Source of the DNA: Sepiola atlantica
Lineage: Eukaryota; Mollusca; Cephalopoda; Sepiida; Sepiolidae
Assembly: GCA_963556195.1 (NCBI GenBank)
Contig: OY744519.1
Span: 36,914,801-36,978,800, forward strand
DNA: 64,000 nucleotides
Direction: 5' to 3'
Shown: in pieces, positions 33,204-46,369 of the stretch
How positions within the stretch are numbered: position 1 is the stretch's first letter
How the letters are laid out: the number at the start of each line of letters is the position of its first letter
Translations under genes and position numbers: made by a program
The notes under the pieces: model-generated
The model's input: only the letters and a program-made list of their open reading frames with translations
What the model was told of the DNA's origin: nothing
The model's database searches: none

Positions 33204-35738
33204 TGTAAACCCACACTAGTAACAAGTAACATACGTTAACTATTCCAATCCTGTACACTTGAAGAGATTATTATGAATTCACATCCCGTTCATGTACCAC
33301 CTCTGTGTTCTACTACCACGTGCGACTCAACTCTACTGATAGAACATATGCCTTATCATCGGACGATATCTCAATATAAAGGCAGTAAATGAGTTCGATG
33401 ATGTATACTCTGGATTTGTGACATGCAGTGAGTTTTGTCAGACATGTTTCTCCTTTAGCAGCTTCATGTTAATATCGTTATGCGTTGTTTCGCTTTGATA
33501 AATTATTTTTCAAATTCATGTTCCGTATAAATTTTTTTTAAGTGATGGGATCAAAATGAACTCCGAATATAAAAGATCGCTACGGTTGTATGGATTAGGT
33601 TACTTTTCTAATCCGATTCTCGTATAAAATCTGCATCATTGTCGTAATGAAATACAATTCCACTGTGTAGATGTTCTTGTCATTAGATCTACAATATTAT
33701 TATTCTGTTTTCTTAGGAATTAGAAAAAGTAACAATGGCTATCAATTACTGATACATATTTTCTAACTTGTGTGTTAGTTTTCACCGTGTTGATATGATT
33801 GTCGATGATGTCCGCAACACATTCGGTAATATTTTTGTATTCTTTTATTTCAGGATTGTTTGATGCACTTAATAGCGGTCAATGGAAACGGAAGCTATTT
33901 AGTGTGTACACTTCGTGGGTTTAATAAGTGGATACGTTTGAAGACTGGAAAGAACCGGCACATTGGAAGAGGGAAGCATAATTCGAACCGGATTAAAAAT
34001 GTTGGGAATCTTAACTGCGACGGGGTTCTTTTGGCATACCCTGAAAGCCGTGCGATTTAACCTGTAGAATTGCGATAGAGATGCGTAAGCAATTGCTAGC
34101 AGAAAGAATGATAGCAGGTGTACTGACCGAGATGCAATACGAAATGTGTGAAAAAGCTACAAACTGTGCGGCAAGATCCAGTAAAAAGCAATGTTAATAT
34201 TGGCGAGAGAGACATAAGTGAGAGAGGCGACTATCAAAAAAGTTCTTCAGGTTCGAGTTCAACCTGAACATTGTAGTAGATGTTCAGGTCGGCGTCATCG
34301 AGTGCGCCCTATTCAGCCAAAGAATCGTATAAGAGATGGATTTCAGATTTGCAGAATATATTAAATATCCCCCAAGATAAAAGATGTTCCTTTCCTTTCT
34401 GTAAAGTGTCCAAGTTATCTCAAATACGCTGTGCGTGATATTGCACGTGATATTGATAAGCGCAAGTTACGTTTAGTGTAACCCTTTCTTCTATGATATT
34501 TTCAATCTTACCCAAAAGGCCCAGAAGAAAATGTCAATCCTTTGCTCCAGCTGATTTTCAGGTACACTCTTAAGCAGCCAGCGGTCATTGCCCCTATTGA
34601 GAGAAACATGTTCAATTGAATACTGAACTATGTGAAAATGTCACTTCCTTAGATAACATATTAAAATCAATGAAAGCATTTGAAGCCTTTCCTTTTTTAA
34701 GTAACCTTGGAGCGAGAACTCCCTCTCTCTCTCTCTCTCTGTCTCCCTGTCTGTCTCTCTCTCTCTGTCTCTCTCTCAATCTATGTCTATATATGTCTCT
34801 CTATTTCTGTGTTTATTCCGTTTAAATAATCTATTCAGCTCAACTTTGTTGATTTATAAGAAGCCGCCTTCTCATAAACTTGCAACCCAGATACTTTTCT
34901 TTTCAAATTGTATTACTAACAATTTCTACCAATTTGACTTTGTCCGGAAGCGTTTTTTACTTTACGTTTTTATTGGCTGTTTTTATTAGTAACTGTACCG
35001 TTTGCTATTTTACTAAATTATTGTTTTAATACAATGTTGAGAATTAAATTAAATTATTATTGTAACGTGTGATTATTTAGTTGTTCATTGAACAACATAT
35101 TTATAAACGCAAACTTAAGTTAAATATATGCATATTTTCTATTGATAAAACTATTGGATGCACATAGCTCCGTAAATATTCTCTAATGAATTTTTCGCCA
35201 CTAATAACTTCATAATGGACAGTTAAACTGCTTTCAATTTTCTTCCCTGTTACGATGTTCTTCAACTATAAAAAACGTTTAACATTTTTTACTTGTTTAC
35301 AAAGAAAATTACATTTTGCCAGATTTTATTTTATAATAAAATTATTTTTTGAATAAGATTATTAAAATGTCTGCTTACGTTATAATTCTGATAAATATTC
35401 GATTAATAGTAAGGACAATACATAATAATTAAATGTGTTATTACCGAAGTTCCAGTGACGCTATATAATATTCAGACCAGTTAAATTGTAACCTTATTTT
35501 CTAAATTAGAATGGACATTTACCATAAACAGTTCATTAAACATTTACTTTCCTTAAAAATCCAATGTAAAGTTACTTTTTTCTTTCATCAATATTTGTTA
35601 TAAAAATGTCAATATGAAACAATGCCCCACTTTGAAATATATAAGACCACTGACACACATGCATACGTATCGGTGGTTCTATTTAACTATTAAGATATCA
35701 ATTCATTAACATCGATAGCTTCTATTTTCTTACTTAGT
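33204..35738. other. gene-free stretch
   Basis: No supportable gene. A 66-codon frame at 33860-34060 follows a splice-acceptor-like TTATTTCAG but matches nothing I recognise. A (CT)n-rich tract lies at about 34719-34778. Confidence 0.5.
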
Positions 35739-36985
35739 TCACCCCAAACAAGGCAGCACCCACTGTAGACATAAAAGGCTACCGAGAAAAAGAGTGAAAT
35801 ATTTTTTTGAGGGATGGGGTAAGTCAACCTTAATTAGGAGCTGTGCAGCGAGATATCTGTTTACTTTAGTTTTAAATTCATGCATGTCAGTACGGTCAGA
35901 AAAACACAGGGAGCAGGCAGGAAGTTCCAGAGTCCAGCAGCACGAGGAAAGTAGCTTTTGGAGTAGAACTCTCTTTGGCATCTGGGATCTCCACAGTGAA
36001 TGGATGAGAGTTGGAAGATTGTCGGGTTGGTCTGGTGAATTTACGTCGTAGGAGGTACCAGGGCAAAAAGTTCATCAGAGTCCAATCAATTGAAGTACTT
36101 GTAGAACAGGCCCAAGGAAGCTACATTGCGGCAATGGGACAGAGGCTGAAGCTTGGTGGATTGTGAGGGACCTATACAGTTGGCGACTCTTTTTTTGGAC
36201 CTTGTCTAAGAGGGAGAGACTATGGATGATGCTCCAGCCCAGATGTGGAAACAATACTCCATGCATGGGTGGATGGTCGCTTTGTAGAGATATAGGATAT
36301 TGTCAGGTGTGAGCAGTTTACTAACACGATAGAGGGAGCCCACCTACTTTGCAGCAGCCCTGGCAATGTTTTTAATGTATTTATTCCAATTCATGTTATC
36401 TGGGAAAGTTAGGCCGAGGAGTTTGAATGATGAACTTCCAGGCAGGGTGCTATTTACCATGGCAATCTGTGGTTGAAGAGGTTTGTTGTAGTTATTGAAG
36501 GAAAGTAGCTTTGTCCTTGCGGCATAAAAATTTCCAACCATTTTTGACCCAATTCCACTACAGACAGGAGGTCATTTTCTAAGGATTCAGCCATTGCCTC
36601 AGATATGTGCGCGTCGGTGTTGTCCACATCACGCGAATAGAGCATGGTGTCGTCAACAAATATTCCTATCTCAGTCTCAATTACATCAGGGAGGTCATTT
36701 ATGAAGATCAGAACAGTAGAGGTCCAAGGATAGACCCCTAGGGTACATCAGCATTTATGTCATATTGCTTAGATAGAACGACAATCGAGGACAACCTGGA
36801 TTCTTCTATTTGTAAGGGAGAATCTAATTATATTAAATATTAGTCCTGTAATACCACATGAGAGCAGTTTTAGGAATAGCCCTTTTATGCCAGACATGGT
36901 CACACGCCTTGGATATATCAAGAGCTACCACCTTAGCTTCACCTGTCTTATCGAGTGTATGGTATATACGTTCAGAGATAATTCG
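35739..36985 (-). pseudogene. 5'-truncated Jockey/CR1-like LINE, reverse-transcriptase end
   Basis: Copies element RNA at a nicked target. On the minus strand, from 36950 down: VALDISKACDHVWHKR (motif A; usual Phe is Cys), VP-stop-GSILGPLLF (motif B with its Gln codon changed to a stop), GIFVDDTMLYSRD (motif C, FVDD, 36650-36670), then FKLLGLTFPDNMNWNKYI (36344-36541) and a C-terminal WAGASS-type region to 35739. These are typical of the Jockey/CR1/I group; the exact clade is not determined. The 5' part including the endonuclease is absent: recognisable sequence stops near 36985. Many stops and shifts make it inactive. Confidence 0.75.
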
Positions 36986-38277
36986 CCGGGTCAATCAAAA
37001 TTAATAGATTCAATAAACACACCCGTGTAAAAGGAACACTCTTCAAAGATATAGGTTTAATGCAATTCGCGAGTAGTGCTAATAAAAATCACATAAAACG
37101 ACTATTCAATTAAACAGATTAATAGTTAAGCCTAGAAATTAATGGTATTCTTATGTAGGAATAATAATGATATTCACTTCAGCATTGGATGCTTAATTAG
37201 TAAATAACTGAATTAACAAACGAATATAAGCCCATCGTATTTGTGATAAGTAAAATATAAACGGATCTAAGCTGACAGAAGTGACTAATACCATCGGCAG
37301 AGTTTCATCTTTATCCTTGTCCGAAAAAAATAAACTGATCAACTTGATTTAATATAAAAACGTGTGAAGAATGGTAAGACTAATACCAACATACAACTTA
37401 TGTTTGGATATCTTTGTGAATATTATTTCTATTAGCTGACGGTAAGCCTTTGTTTCGGTGGGAATTTGCCGATTAATCTACGATAATCGTTGGTGTATCA
37501 AGTACTTTCGAGGCATCTTCAGTCGAGTCAAGTAAAGACCACGGTGTTGATATTAATAGGTAGTCCTGGCGCGATATATTATTAATACGGAATTAAAGTC
37601 GGTATTATAAATATTTTAGAATGATATCGCTTGTATTAAAGTAGATTGTATTAATGTTCGTTTGTTCTTTTTGTTTCAATGTATAACGCATCTAATGTAT
37701 ATGGTTTTTGGCTATTAGTAGTATGTTTTAATATAGCGGTCTTTTCTACTAAATTTCTCGAAATTGGGAACGGAGAAGGAGTGCTGGTTAATTAGGTGCT
37801 GAAATATGGCACTGCTAGGGAATCAAGTCATTGTTAACTTCTTCGACTAAAGCCAACATATATTATTCTTTCGCTGTTGGAAATACAGTCTTACAATCAG
37901 CATTTTAATTCACATATCAGGTTCGCCCTATTCGAAATTCTGGTCGTGGGGGTAAGAATTATTGGGAATAAAAAGGTTAGCAGTTTTTGATTTACTGTAG
38001 TAAATGATGACTTTATATTTTTATTTCGATTGGTAATGAGTAGGTTTTATTAATAATAGTTTTAATACATGTTTATCAATTTCATAATCATGATGAAAAT
38101 GAATTGTGAAAGAAAGAAGAAATTCAGAAAAAAATACTTTGGCGTTTACAATCGTATAGTTTATTTGTACCAAAATCGAAAACAAAATTGGCTGTCGGTT
38201 TGATTAAAATAAAAAGGGTTATACGTTTTGCTTTAAAACTGATATACATATATATTACTAGAAGAATGGACACTCAT
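36986..38277. other. gene-free stretch
   Basis: AT-rich sequence with no recognisable gene, repeat array or structured RNA. Confidence 0.5.
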
Positions 38278-38278
38278 A

Positions 38279-38370
<92 letters not shown>
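38278..38370. repeat. (ATT)n microsatellite
   Basis: About 31 uninterrupted ATT units. Poly-Tyr and poly-Asn frames across it are artefacts. Confidence 0.95.
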
Positions 38371-38639
38371 CATTATTTGTACTTCCTGGAATCTGGGTTA
38401 GAACATGTCTCCCCAGATTGTATGTGCTCTCCACCTCTTTTGATAATTTTTGCAAATTATTTTGCGTTATCGCTACATGCGTTTACCAAGGATTTTTAGC
38501 CGGCAAAACCCATTCGTCTTCATCGAAATTTCGGTTGAATTAAGCCTCCCAAAGGTCCCAGTATTCTTCGCACTCATCAAGTGAATGTCTGGCTAGCGCT
38601 CTTCCTTCTCATTCTTCCATCCTCTTTGACCATTCACGA

Positions 38640-40425
38640 CTATTTTGTGTGGTATCCGCCGATGCTGATGCCTTGTTTCGAAGGTGGCCACAGTTTATAA
38701 CATTTATTGCAGCTTCAATTCCTTTAGCGTTCATGCGGTTTTCTATCAATCTATTTTGTTTTACTTCGTGTTGCAGTTTCTATCTGGCTGGTTGGTATTT
38801 ATCTGGGTTGGTTTCTGTATTTGAGAATGTTCCTGAAGATTTCAGCTGTTCTCATCATTGTCGTCCGCTGTATAGTCTCAGACTTTGTCTTGATTCCAAT
38901 TTTTCGTAGTCTTTTTCCACGTTTTTTTTAGATTGTTGCCAGTTTTTATTCAAATATTGATGTTATATTGACGTTCTTCATGTTCAATATTCCTATCAGG
39001 TCTCTACTAAGTTTCGTGTATGTCTCGTTTTCCCACGTCTTTAATATTTACTCTGTGGTCTGCTGGAACGACAAGATCTACACGATTTTTCTTTCTTGTT
39101 GGTTATTATCATATCCGGTCTCCTTGCTGTTATGGGTTTGTTCTGTGCGGCCGTCAGCAGAGATTCCGTTTCTCTGTTCAAGTGTCTTTTTCTTAGCCAT
39201 GCCCAGCTGTTTTCATTATCTTCATCGCTTGTGAGTCTTATAAAGCGTCCATGTAGTTGTTTTTCTTCCCACTTTTCCTTTCTTGTTTTTTTGTTTCTGG
39301 GTTCAGTGCTTCCGGAGTTGTTTGTTTGGCTGGTGTCTCTTGGTGTGGTGATCAGTCTTTCCGTGTTCTAATTTACATATTTCTCCAGGTCTTTTTTGGT
39401 GTCTTCCACACAGTCTTCTATACCTACCAGTCCTCTACCTCCTTCATTTATTTTCATGTAGAGTCTGTCCGTATCGTCTTTTGGGTGCAATGCATTGTGC
39501 ATAGTCATTAGTTTTCTAGTCCTTTGATCAAGGTGCCTGAGTTCTTCTTTGGTCCAGCCTATGAATGGTCCAGAGTATCTTATTAGTGATACAGCCTATG
39601 TGTTTATTCCTTTTACTAGGTTTCTGCTATATAGTTTAGTTTCTAAGTGTTTCCTTGTTCTTCGTAGATATTCTTTTCCAATCTTCTCAGGTATTTATAA
39701 ATATCTTGTTCTCCTAGCGCCCTCATCTCCTCTTGGTTGGGGAGTTCTATACCTTCTGTCGTCTCCAGTTTTCCTCTTTTGATCTCTAGCAGTGCACATT
39801 TTTCTATTCCAAACTCCATTTGGATATCTTAGCTGAATATCCTGGTTGTATTTATCAGCTTTTCCAGACCTTTTTTTTTGTTTTTTGCAAACAGTTTAAG
39901 GTAGTCCATGTACATTAGGTGGTTTATTCTTTGTTCTGTATCCGTAAACCTGTATCCGGCATCACACTTTTTGAGTATGTAGTTGAGTGGCATCATGGCT
40001 ATTATAAACAATAGTGATGATAGAGAGTCTCCTTGAAAAATGCCTCTCTGTGTTTTAATCTCAGACAGGTACTGTTCTCCGGCTGTCAGTTTTAGTCTCC
40101 ATGTTTCCATTGCTTTCTGGATGAGATTTATAATCCTGTCTGGTATCTTGTATATTTTTAAGCATTCAATTATCCATGTTTGGAGGATCCTGTCGTAGGC
40201 TATCTTGTAGTCAATCCATGCCATGCTTATGTTATTTTGTCTGCTCTTCACCTCCTTCAGGGTCTTTTGATCAATGTATAGTAGATCACGTGCCCCTCTT
40301 TATCCTTTCCGACATTCTTTTTGTTCATCGGGAGCAGTCCACGTTTGTCTAGGGATTGGTAGATTTGTTCTCTCAGTTGTGCTGTGAGAATTTTCCACAT
40401 TATTGGTAGACATGTTTTCGGTCTT
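38640..40425 (-). pseudogene. decayed LINE (R2/NeSL-like), reverse transcriptase to C-terminus
   Basis: On the minus strand, sequence near 40425-40300 resembles the thumb/finger region (CLPIMWKIL, then a GCRKG-like segment). 39829-40251 is an open block with SMAWIDYKIAYDRI (motif A), QRGIFQGDSLSSLLF (motif B) and HLMYMDYLKLF (motif C). The catalytic YMDD reads YMDY, a loss of an essential Asp. Downstream, in broken frames, come LRHLDQRTRKLMTMH, YMKINEGGRGLVGIEDCV and ARRPDMIITNKK. The last looks like the PD...K core of the restriction-like endonuclease used by R2/NeSL-type LINEs, hence the tentative clade. An (ATT)n array begins at the 5' edge. The same family as the relic at 46.4-49.7 kb. 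Confidence 0.7.
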
Positions 40426-40449
40426 ATTATTATTATTATTATTATTATA

Positions 40450-40496
<47 letters not shown>

Positions 40497-40575
40497 TATT
40501 ATTATTATTATTATTATTAATTTTGTTGTTTTTATTAGTATTGTTATTATTATAATTATTATTATTTGTTGTTAT
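40426..40575. repeat. (ATT)n microsatellite
   Basis: Long interrupted ATT array adjoining the 5' edge of the LINE relic. Confidence 0.95.
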
Positions 40576-41619
40576 TATTGCACTAAAGCTTAGTTTGTCA
40601 ACATATGTTTCCATAAGGATTTTTCTCTATATTTAAATACTATAAAATCTATTTTAAAGTATGCCTCAGTTTATGAATTAGTAATGTTTTTTATATAAAC
40701 TGGATGAAGTATAGAGCTGTATTTTTAAACTGATATTCACTTTTTTATTAACTTCTTTATATAGCATCACTAAACGAGATACACTCTCTTCTATGTCTTA
40801 TTAAAGCCACACATTGATTCTTCCCTCTAAGGAAAAGGAAACCAAGTGAAAATCGATTATGGAAACCAGCGTATTTTCGTCTGTCATATCACAACCTGCA
40901 TTTGAAGGTGATTACATTTTTATCTTGTGCACTTTCACCTATTTTTTAGCCTCTCTCTTTCTCTCTATTCCGCCTCTTTTCTACCTGACCTTCCTCAAAC
41001 CGGTCTACCTAACAAGCTTATACTTATGAAAATCAGACGTTTTTAATAGCCTATAATCTTATGTGTTTTTCTCGTTGTCTGAACACTTACCCAGGCAAGT
41101 AATACTAAACGAGCAGTGCCGGCGGCATAAACCTATATTCACAATGTCTTAAACTTTTCTAGATATTTTTCACTTATTTTTTATGTTTTTGCTTCTTTTG
41201 TCGCACTTTTCTCTCATCTCAGAATTGTTTTATCTTGTCATTCAATCTGACGCAATTACGAAGAATCGTCTATATAAATCTTCATCTATACTCGCCTTGT
41301 AACTGTTACTAGTATCAAGTAAGCTTGGAGAAAATATATTAGTTGGTCCATCCGTAACAATAAATACCTCATCCGTCATAAATAAATGCTTGTTAGCTAT
41401 TTCCGTCGTCTTCTTCTTCTAATATTTCCTCTGTTTTATTGTTTTTAAATTGATCTATAATAACCCGGCGCAAAACTAAATGAAACAATATAGCTGTGAC
41501 ATCGCCAGTAATTATTAACGATAATACATAGCCCGTCATAAAAACGAGAAAATAGTTCGACGTGTCTATACAGCCATATCGATGAGATGTCATACAGCGA
41601 ATCAATGCTTGCATAATTC

Positions 41620-41620
<1 letters not shown>

Positions 41621-41703
<83 letters not shown>
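41621..41703. repeat. (TA)n microsatellite
   Basis: Uninterrupted TA over about 80 bases. Confidence 0.95.
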
Positions 41704-41707
<4 letters not shown>

Positions 41708-41852
41708 AACAGGAAAATAATGATATAATGTATAATTTTTACGTAGAAGCTCTCATGAAAGAATTGATACTCGATATACAAGATAGAGCAACTAGTTACG
41801 TAATAGATATTGTATTTTGACAATATTTATTCTCATTATTTACTTGTAAATG

Positions 41853-41906
<54 letters not shown>

Positions 41907-43229
41907 CATACATATATACCCACATGTATACATATATATCTACTAGACTACACGTATCTCGTACGATTATGACATTTCACATTATATGTCCTAAAATGAA
42001 TAAAGTGTGACATAACTTTTACGAAAATCATCTTTCCCTGAGAACCTCCACCCGCCTACAAAATTAGTAAAACATGTTTCCTACATTGCTGTCTCTAAAT
42101 ACAACGTCAACGTTGTTATAAACACTCGTCGCAAGTAATCAAATTCTGCTTATTCTAGTCATCATTTTAAATCTTCTCATAATATTATTCATCATTCGAC
42201 TGACAATCTCTTCATCTCGATTGACCTTATACTTTTAATATCTTATAGCCTTAATAAATAGTGACTATTTAGCGTAAATACATAAATCCTTCTCATTCCT
42301 AGGACTCGGGACACTAATTATCAATGCGGATTTAATTATCGATTCTAATTATCGAAAACATGAGGTACAATATAATACAAACATCTATACTAAGATCAAA
42401 CACAACTTTTTCCGAGTATAATGTTACGATTGTGTTATAAAGTGTGCATCATGTGTTAGTGTAGTGATATCGAGAGATCTGTGTCCATGTCGTACATTCA
42501 CAAACTGTATAGTTAAAGAATAATAAACAAAGTTAAATAATATATTAAAAATGTGGTAATATAGCTTTAGTGCGGGAAGCATAATATTGTAATGAGCGAC
42601 TTAAATTACTCTTACAAAAAACTTACAATTTAGGATTGTATATTATCAGGTACTACTATTCTGGGATGGTTTAACAGCATTCAGAATATGCTGTTCATCA
42701 ACTGTATTTATACTAGTAAAAAATTCGGCATTGTACTGCCAAAATATTACCGGCTCGCATGTCAGCTGACCTTACATTTCTCGATATAAATTATTGTTCG
42801 GTTCAGTACAAAAACGTGCACATTAGAAGGCATTTTTTCATTCTTCGCATTTGATGCCGATCATCTGAGGTAACATTATAGGGGATTGCCGACGGAGCCA
42901 TTTTATAATATTCTCTGACTTGAATACCCCCTCGGTGGGGGGAGTTTTTCTTTATTGTGCGGTATTGTGCAAAATCTGTCTCCGATAAAAGAAAATTAAA
43001 TATTACCAGCATTTATAATGTTTTACATTGACATTGTCGGGGTCTTCGTTCACGCCGGACAACCATAAGTTTCAAATAATGTATTAGTTCAACGTTGAGG
43101 CTGAGAATTTCCTGTGTTAATATGTTTTCCGGGTAACGAGTAGACACGTGTTCCGCTTGTAAATATATACATAAACATGTATATTATCTCCTCTAACCAA
43201 ACAAATGAATATAACATAGCCATCAATAA

Positions 43230-43234
43230 TAATA

Positions 43235-43306
<72 letters not shown>

Positions 43307-43333
43307 AGAGAGAAAGAGAGAGAGAGAGAGTAG
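43230..43333. repeat. (TA)n then (GA)n microsatellite
   Basis: TA tract followed by GA tract, the same compound arrangement as at 31083 and 16171. Confidence 0.95.
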
Positions 43334-43920
43334 GAGGGAGAGATGTGTTCCGGGTGCTTTTGTGTCATTGTGTATTATATATTATACCGTTAAGCGTCTA
43401 TCGAACAGTACTTATCTTTATCGTTTCTGGATTAACTGATACGAAACAACGAAAAACAGTAAACGGAACAGAGCGATTAACAGCCGCTTATGAATACCTG
43501 ACAATAATTATTAGACGAGAAGTTTAATAGTAAAGTCTAGGTTAGCTTTTACATTTGATTTAAATTCACAAGGCAACATTAAGACAGAAAGAGAAAATCT
43601 GTGTCATATGTTAGCGTATGTACTCAGATGTCACCACAACCCTCTGTATGCGCGAAATAGACATTCCGTTACATGATTTGAGAGAGAGAAGAAGCAAGAT
43701 AAGTAGCGAGTTTTTTGGGATAGCAATGAAATGACTTTAGAATCAAGTATACATAAATGAGCCAAAAACCTAAAATGTCTGTAGCACCTAAGTGCCTTCG
43801 CATCCGCCGCTAGTTGAAGAGAAGGCGACTATCAAAAGTGTAATGAATGTTCCTTCTACAAATTTGACAAAAATCTTCTGATCTTTTGCTGCTGTTAGCG
43901 TTTGACCATTTTTATCAACT

Positions 43921-43984
43921 TCAGAAAAGTGTATAAACTATACTAGAAGAGAAACACTCATCAACAAATCTCGGGGATGAAATG

Positions 43985-44060
<76 letters not shown>

Positions 44061-44068
44061 TATTAGCA

Positions 44069-44102
<34 letters not shown>

Positions 44103-46177
44103 GAAATGGGAAACACACAACCCTGTCAATATAATTACCCAACATAGTTCGAATAGGAAACCGGATTAGATATCGAAATCAACAAACTGCAAAATAGGTT
44201 ACAGCTGCGAATAAAATCAATAGGAATTGAAAACAAAAAAATAAAAATAAACACGAACAACTAAAAAAATTTAAAAAAACACTGGAATGATACAACTCTA
44301 AACTGCGCAAGTGAAATATTACGTTTGAATTCAATGACAGCCAGTTTATGACATCAGACAACGGAGGAGAAACAAATGCAGAACAGCCACATCCGACAGA
44401 AACAACACACATCTGGAGCAACATATGAAAAAAGTGGTAAGACCCCAACAAATTCTGAATGAATGTAAATGACAGAAATAACATTTTCAGTAATATGATG
44501 AAAGAACAGAACCATAAATTAATGCAGAACAGTCAAACCAAAGTGCAAAGCCCCAGTGCACTACGAAAATATTTGGGTTTTAACATTTCACGGGATTGCA
44601 AGAAAGACTAATGTCAAACCGAATAATATTTATACAGAAAAATACATGCCAGAGCGGATGATGAAACAGAGAACCATTTCAATACAAAAATATAGTGGGA
44701 GGAGAACGATCCCAATGCTAGAAATGTATTTTCTTTGAAAAAAGAGATGTAGAAAAAGGGTAGATTACAGTCACTAGATTGCGAATTCAAGTGTGTACTC
44801 TGTCAATGCGATAAAAGAAAGCTAGGAATTGCACATTCCCTGATGTGGCAGCGGTATCCTAGGATGCATCTGATACTTATATAGGTAGACGATCGCATCA
44901 AGAGTCATACACTGGCAAGTTTGTTAAGCAACACTTTCTGTCGGACCCTAGAAAAGAACTTTAATTAGTCGAGATTAATCATCTAAGAATATTGAAAGAT
45001 TTACAAAGGTCATGTGCCGTTATACTCAGCAAGTTAACAACTAAACAGTTTCTCTTATATCGATAGTCGTTGAGTAGATAGTTTTTGCTAAGATATTTGG
45101 CGAACTTTGTGTTATCAAATATTTTAACACTTTATTTATGCCGCAGAAGAAACTGATCGCTCTATACTGAGGTAGAGACACCTAGTAGTTGAAAATACTG
45201 GGCAGATCGACAAGTATTTCCGAAAATAGGAAAACATGTCTCTTTTACTCACTAATTAGATTACTTTGTCAGGTTAGGAGCAAGTTCCGGCAGCTAATTT
45301 TTAGGGGCAATGACTGTCATATTTCCAGAACCAATTGTCATGCTTCTATCTATATTCTTGATAAGTTCGTAAACATCTCAGACATATATAGTGATATTAC
45401 TTATAGTGTTTTCAGTCATAAACGGAAATATTATGAGCCGGTAAAGCTGATCAGAAATTCTGTAATTTGAGGCAAAGATTTTGCAAAAACGTCTTGTCGA
45501 AATAGGATAGTTGTTATGGATGTTATTCATCTGTTCAGTACCATGTTTTTATTTAAAGTGCCGAGAAGCTTCTGCTAACTAACTCTGGGTTTAGCTCATT
45601 AACTTATGTCTCTATGGCGTTTTCTCTGACTCATTTACAAAAGTAGCAGGTGGTTATACACGTGTTGTTGAATTCAGAATTGGATTGATAGAACTTGAAA
45701 TACATCTTCACTCGAGCATTTGCATCGTTAAACACAATATCGTACCATAACGAACTTTTTTCCCCATATTAAACCGATTCCATATCACATCAATATTTTC
45801 TGGTGAAGCAGATAAATAAGGATAGCTATTTAAAAAATGAAACAACACAAATTTAACAGTCTATTACACGTCAAGTAGAAAAACGTTAAAAACGGTTTTT
45901 TGAATAATTTTAAATCTGACCATGTGACCTCCCGGTTTTGAACTCATATTTCTTACTTTCTTAAAAAAAAATTATTTTTTCAATATGAAAATCTAAGTTA
46001 AACACCGACAAAACAGAATTGTATATTGATTCTGTAAGAAAACATTATAGTGGCGCACTTTACTTTATATATTAGTTGTCTGAATTGTGTCAATGTTTTG
46101 TGCAATATGATTTGCAAGTGTTAGTTTAAGAAGATAATTTAAAAGACGAGATGAATTCAGAAACATCGCAAATGATG

Positions 46178-46247
<70 letters not shown>

Positions 46248-46369
46248 TAAACAAATTAATAATGATAATAAAACAAAAATAAAATGAATGTAATAATAGT
46301 TGTGGTAGTAATAATGATACTCATAGTAATTAATCGTGATGATTATGATAATAATAGCAATTATCCTAG
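43921..46369. other. gene-free stretch with (AAT)n arrays
   Basis: (AAT)n at 43988-44064 followed by an (AAG)n-like run to about 44103, and (AAT)n at 46171-46245. Between 44180 and 45000 the plus strand gives scattered short frames that might be decayed coding sequence, but no motif is recognisable. The 93-codon frame at 45189-45470 is unknown. Confidence 0.45.

Larger units (their letters stand above)
40576..43920. other. gene-free stretch with microsatellites
   Basis: No gene is seen. Arrays: (TA)n 41621-41703; (TA)n 41855-41900; (TA)n then (GA)n 43230-43333. Short open frames are microsatellite translations or unremarkable. Confidence 0.5.

Noticed and set aside
33860..34060. Possible exon following TTATTTCAG
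   Set aside because: A single acceptor-like string without a donor, a recognisable protein or a neighbouring exon.
38649..39782. Series of plus-strand hydrophobic frames
   Set aside because: Antisense of the decayed LINE; the minus strand gives recognisable LINE motifs.
42400..42545. Second possible solo LTR starting TGTTACGATTG
   Set aside because: No matching end with CA and no flanking duplication could be found.
45189..45470. 93-codon frame
   Set aside because: No recognisable motif or ATG-supported context; length is expected by chance in a window of this size.
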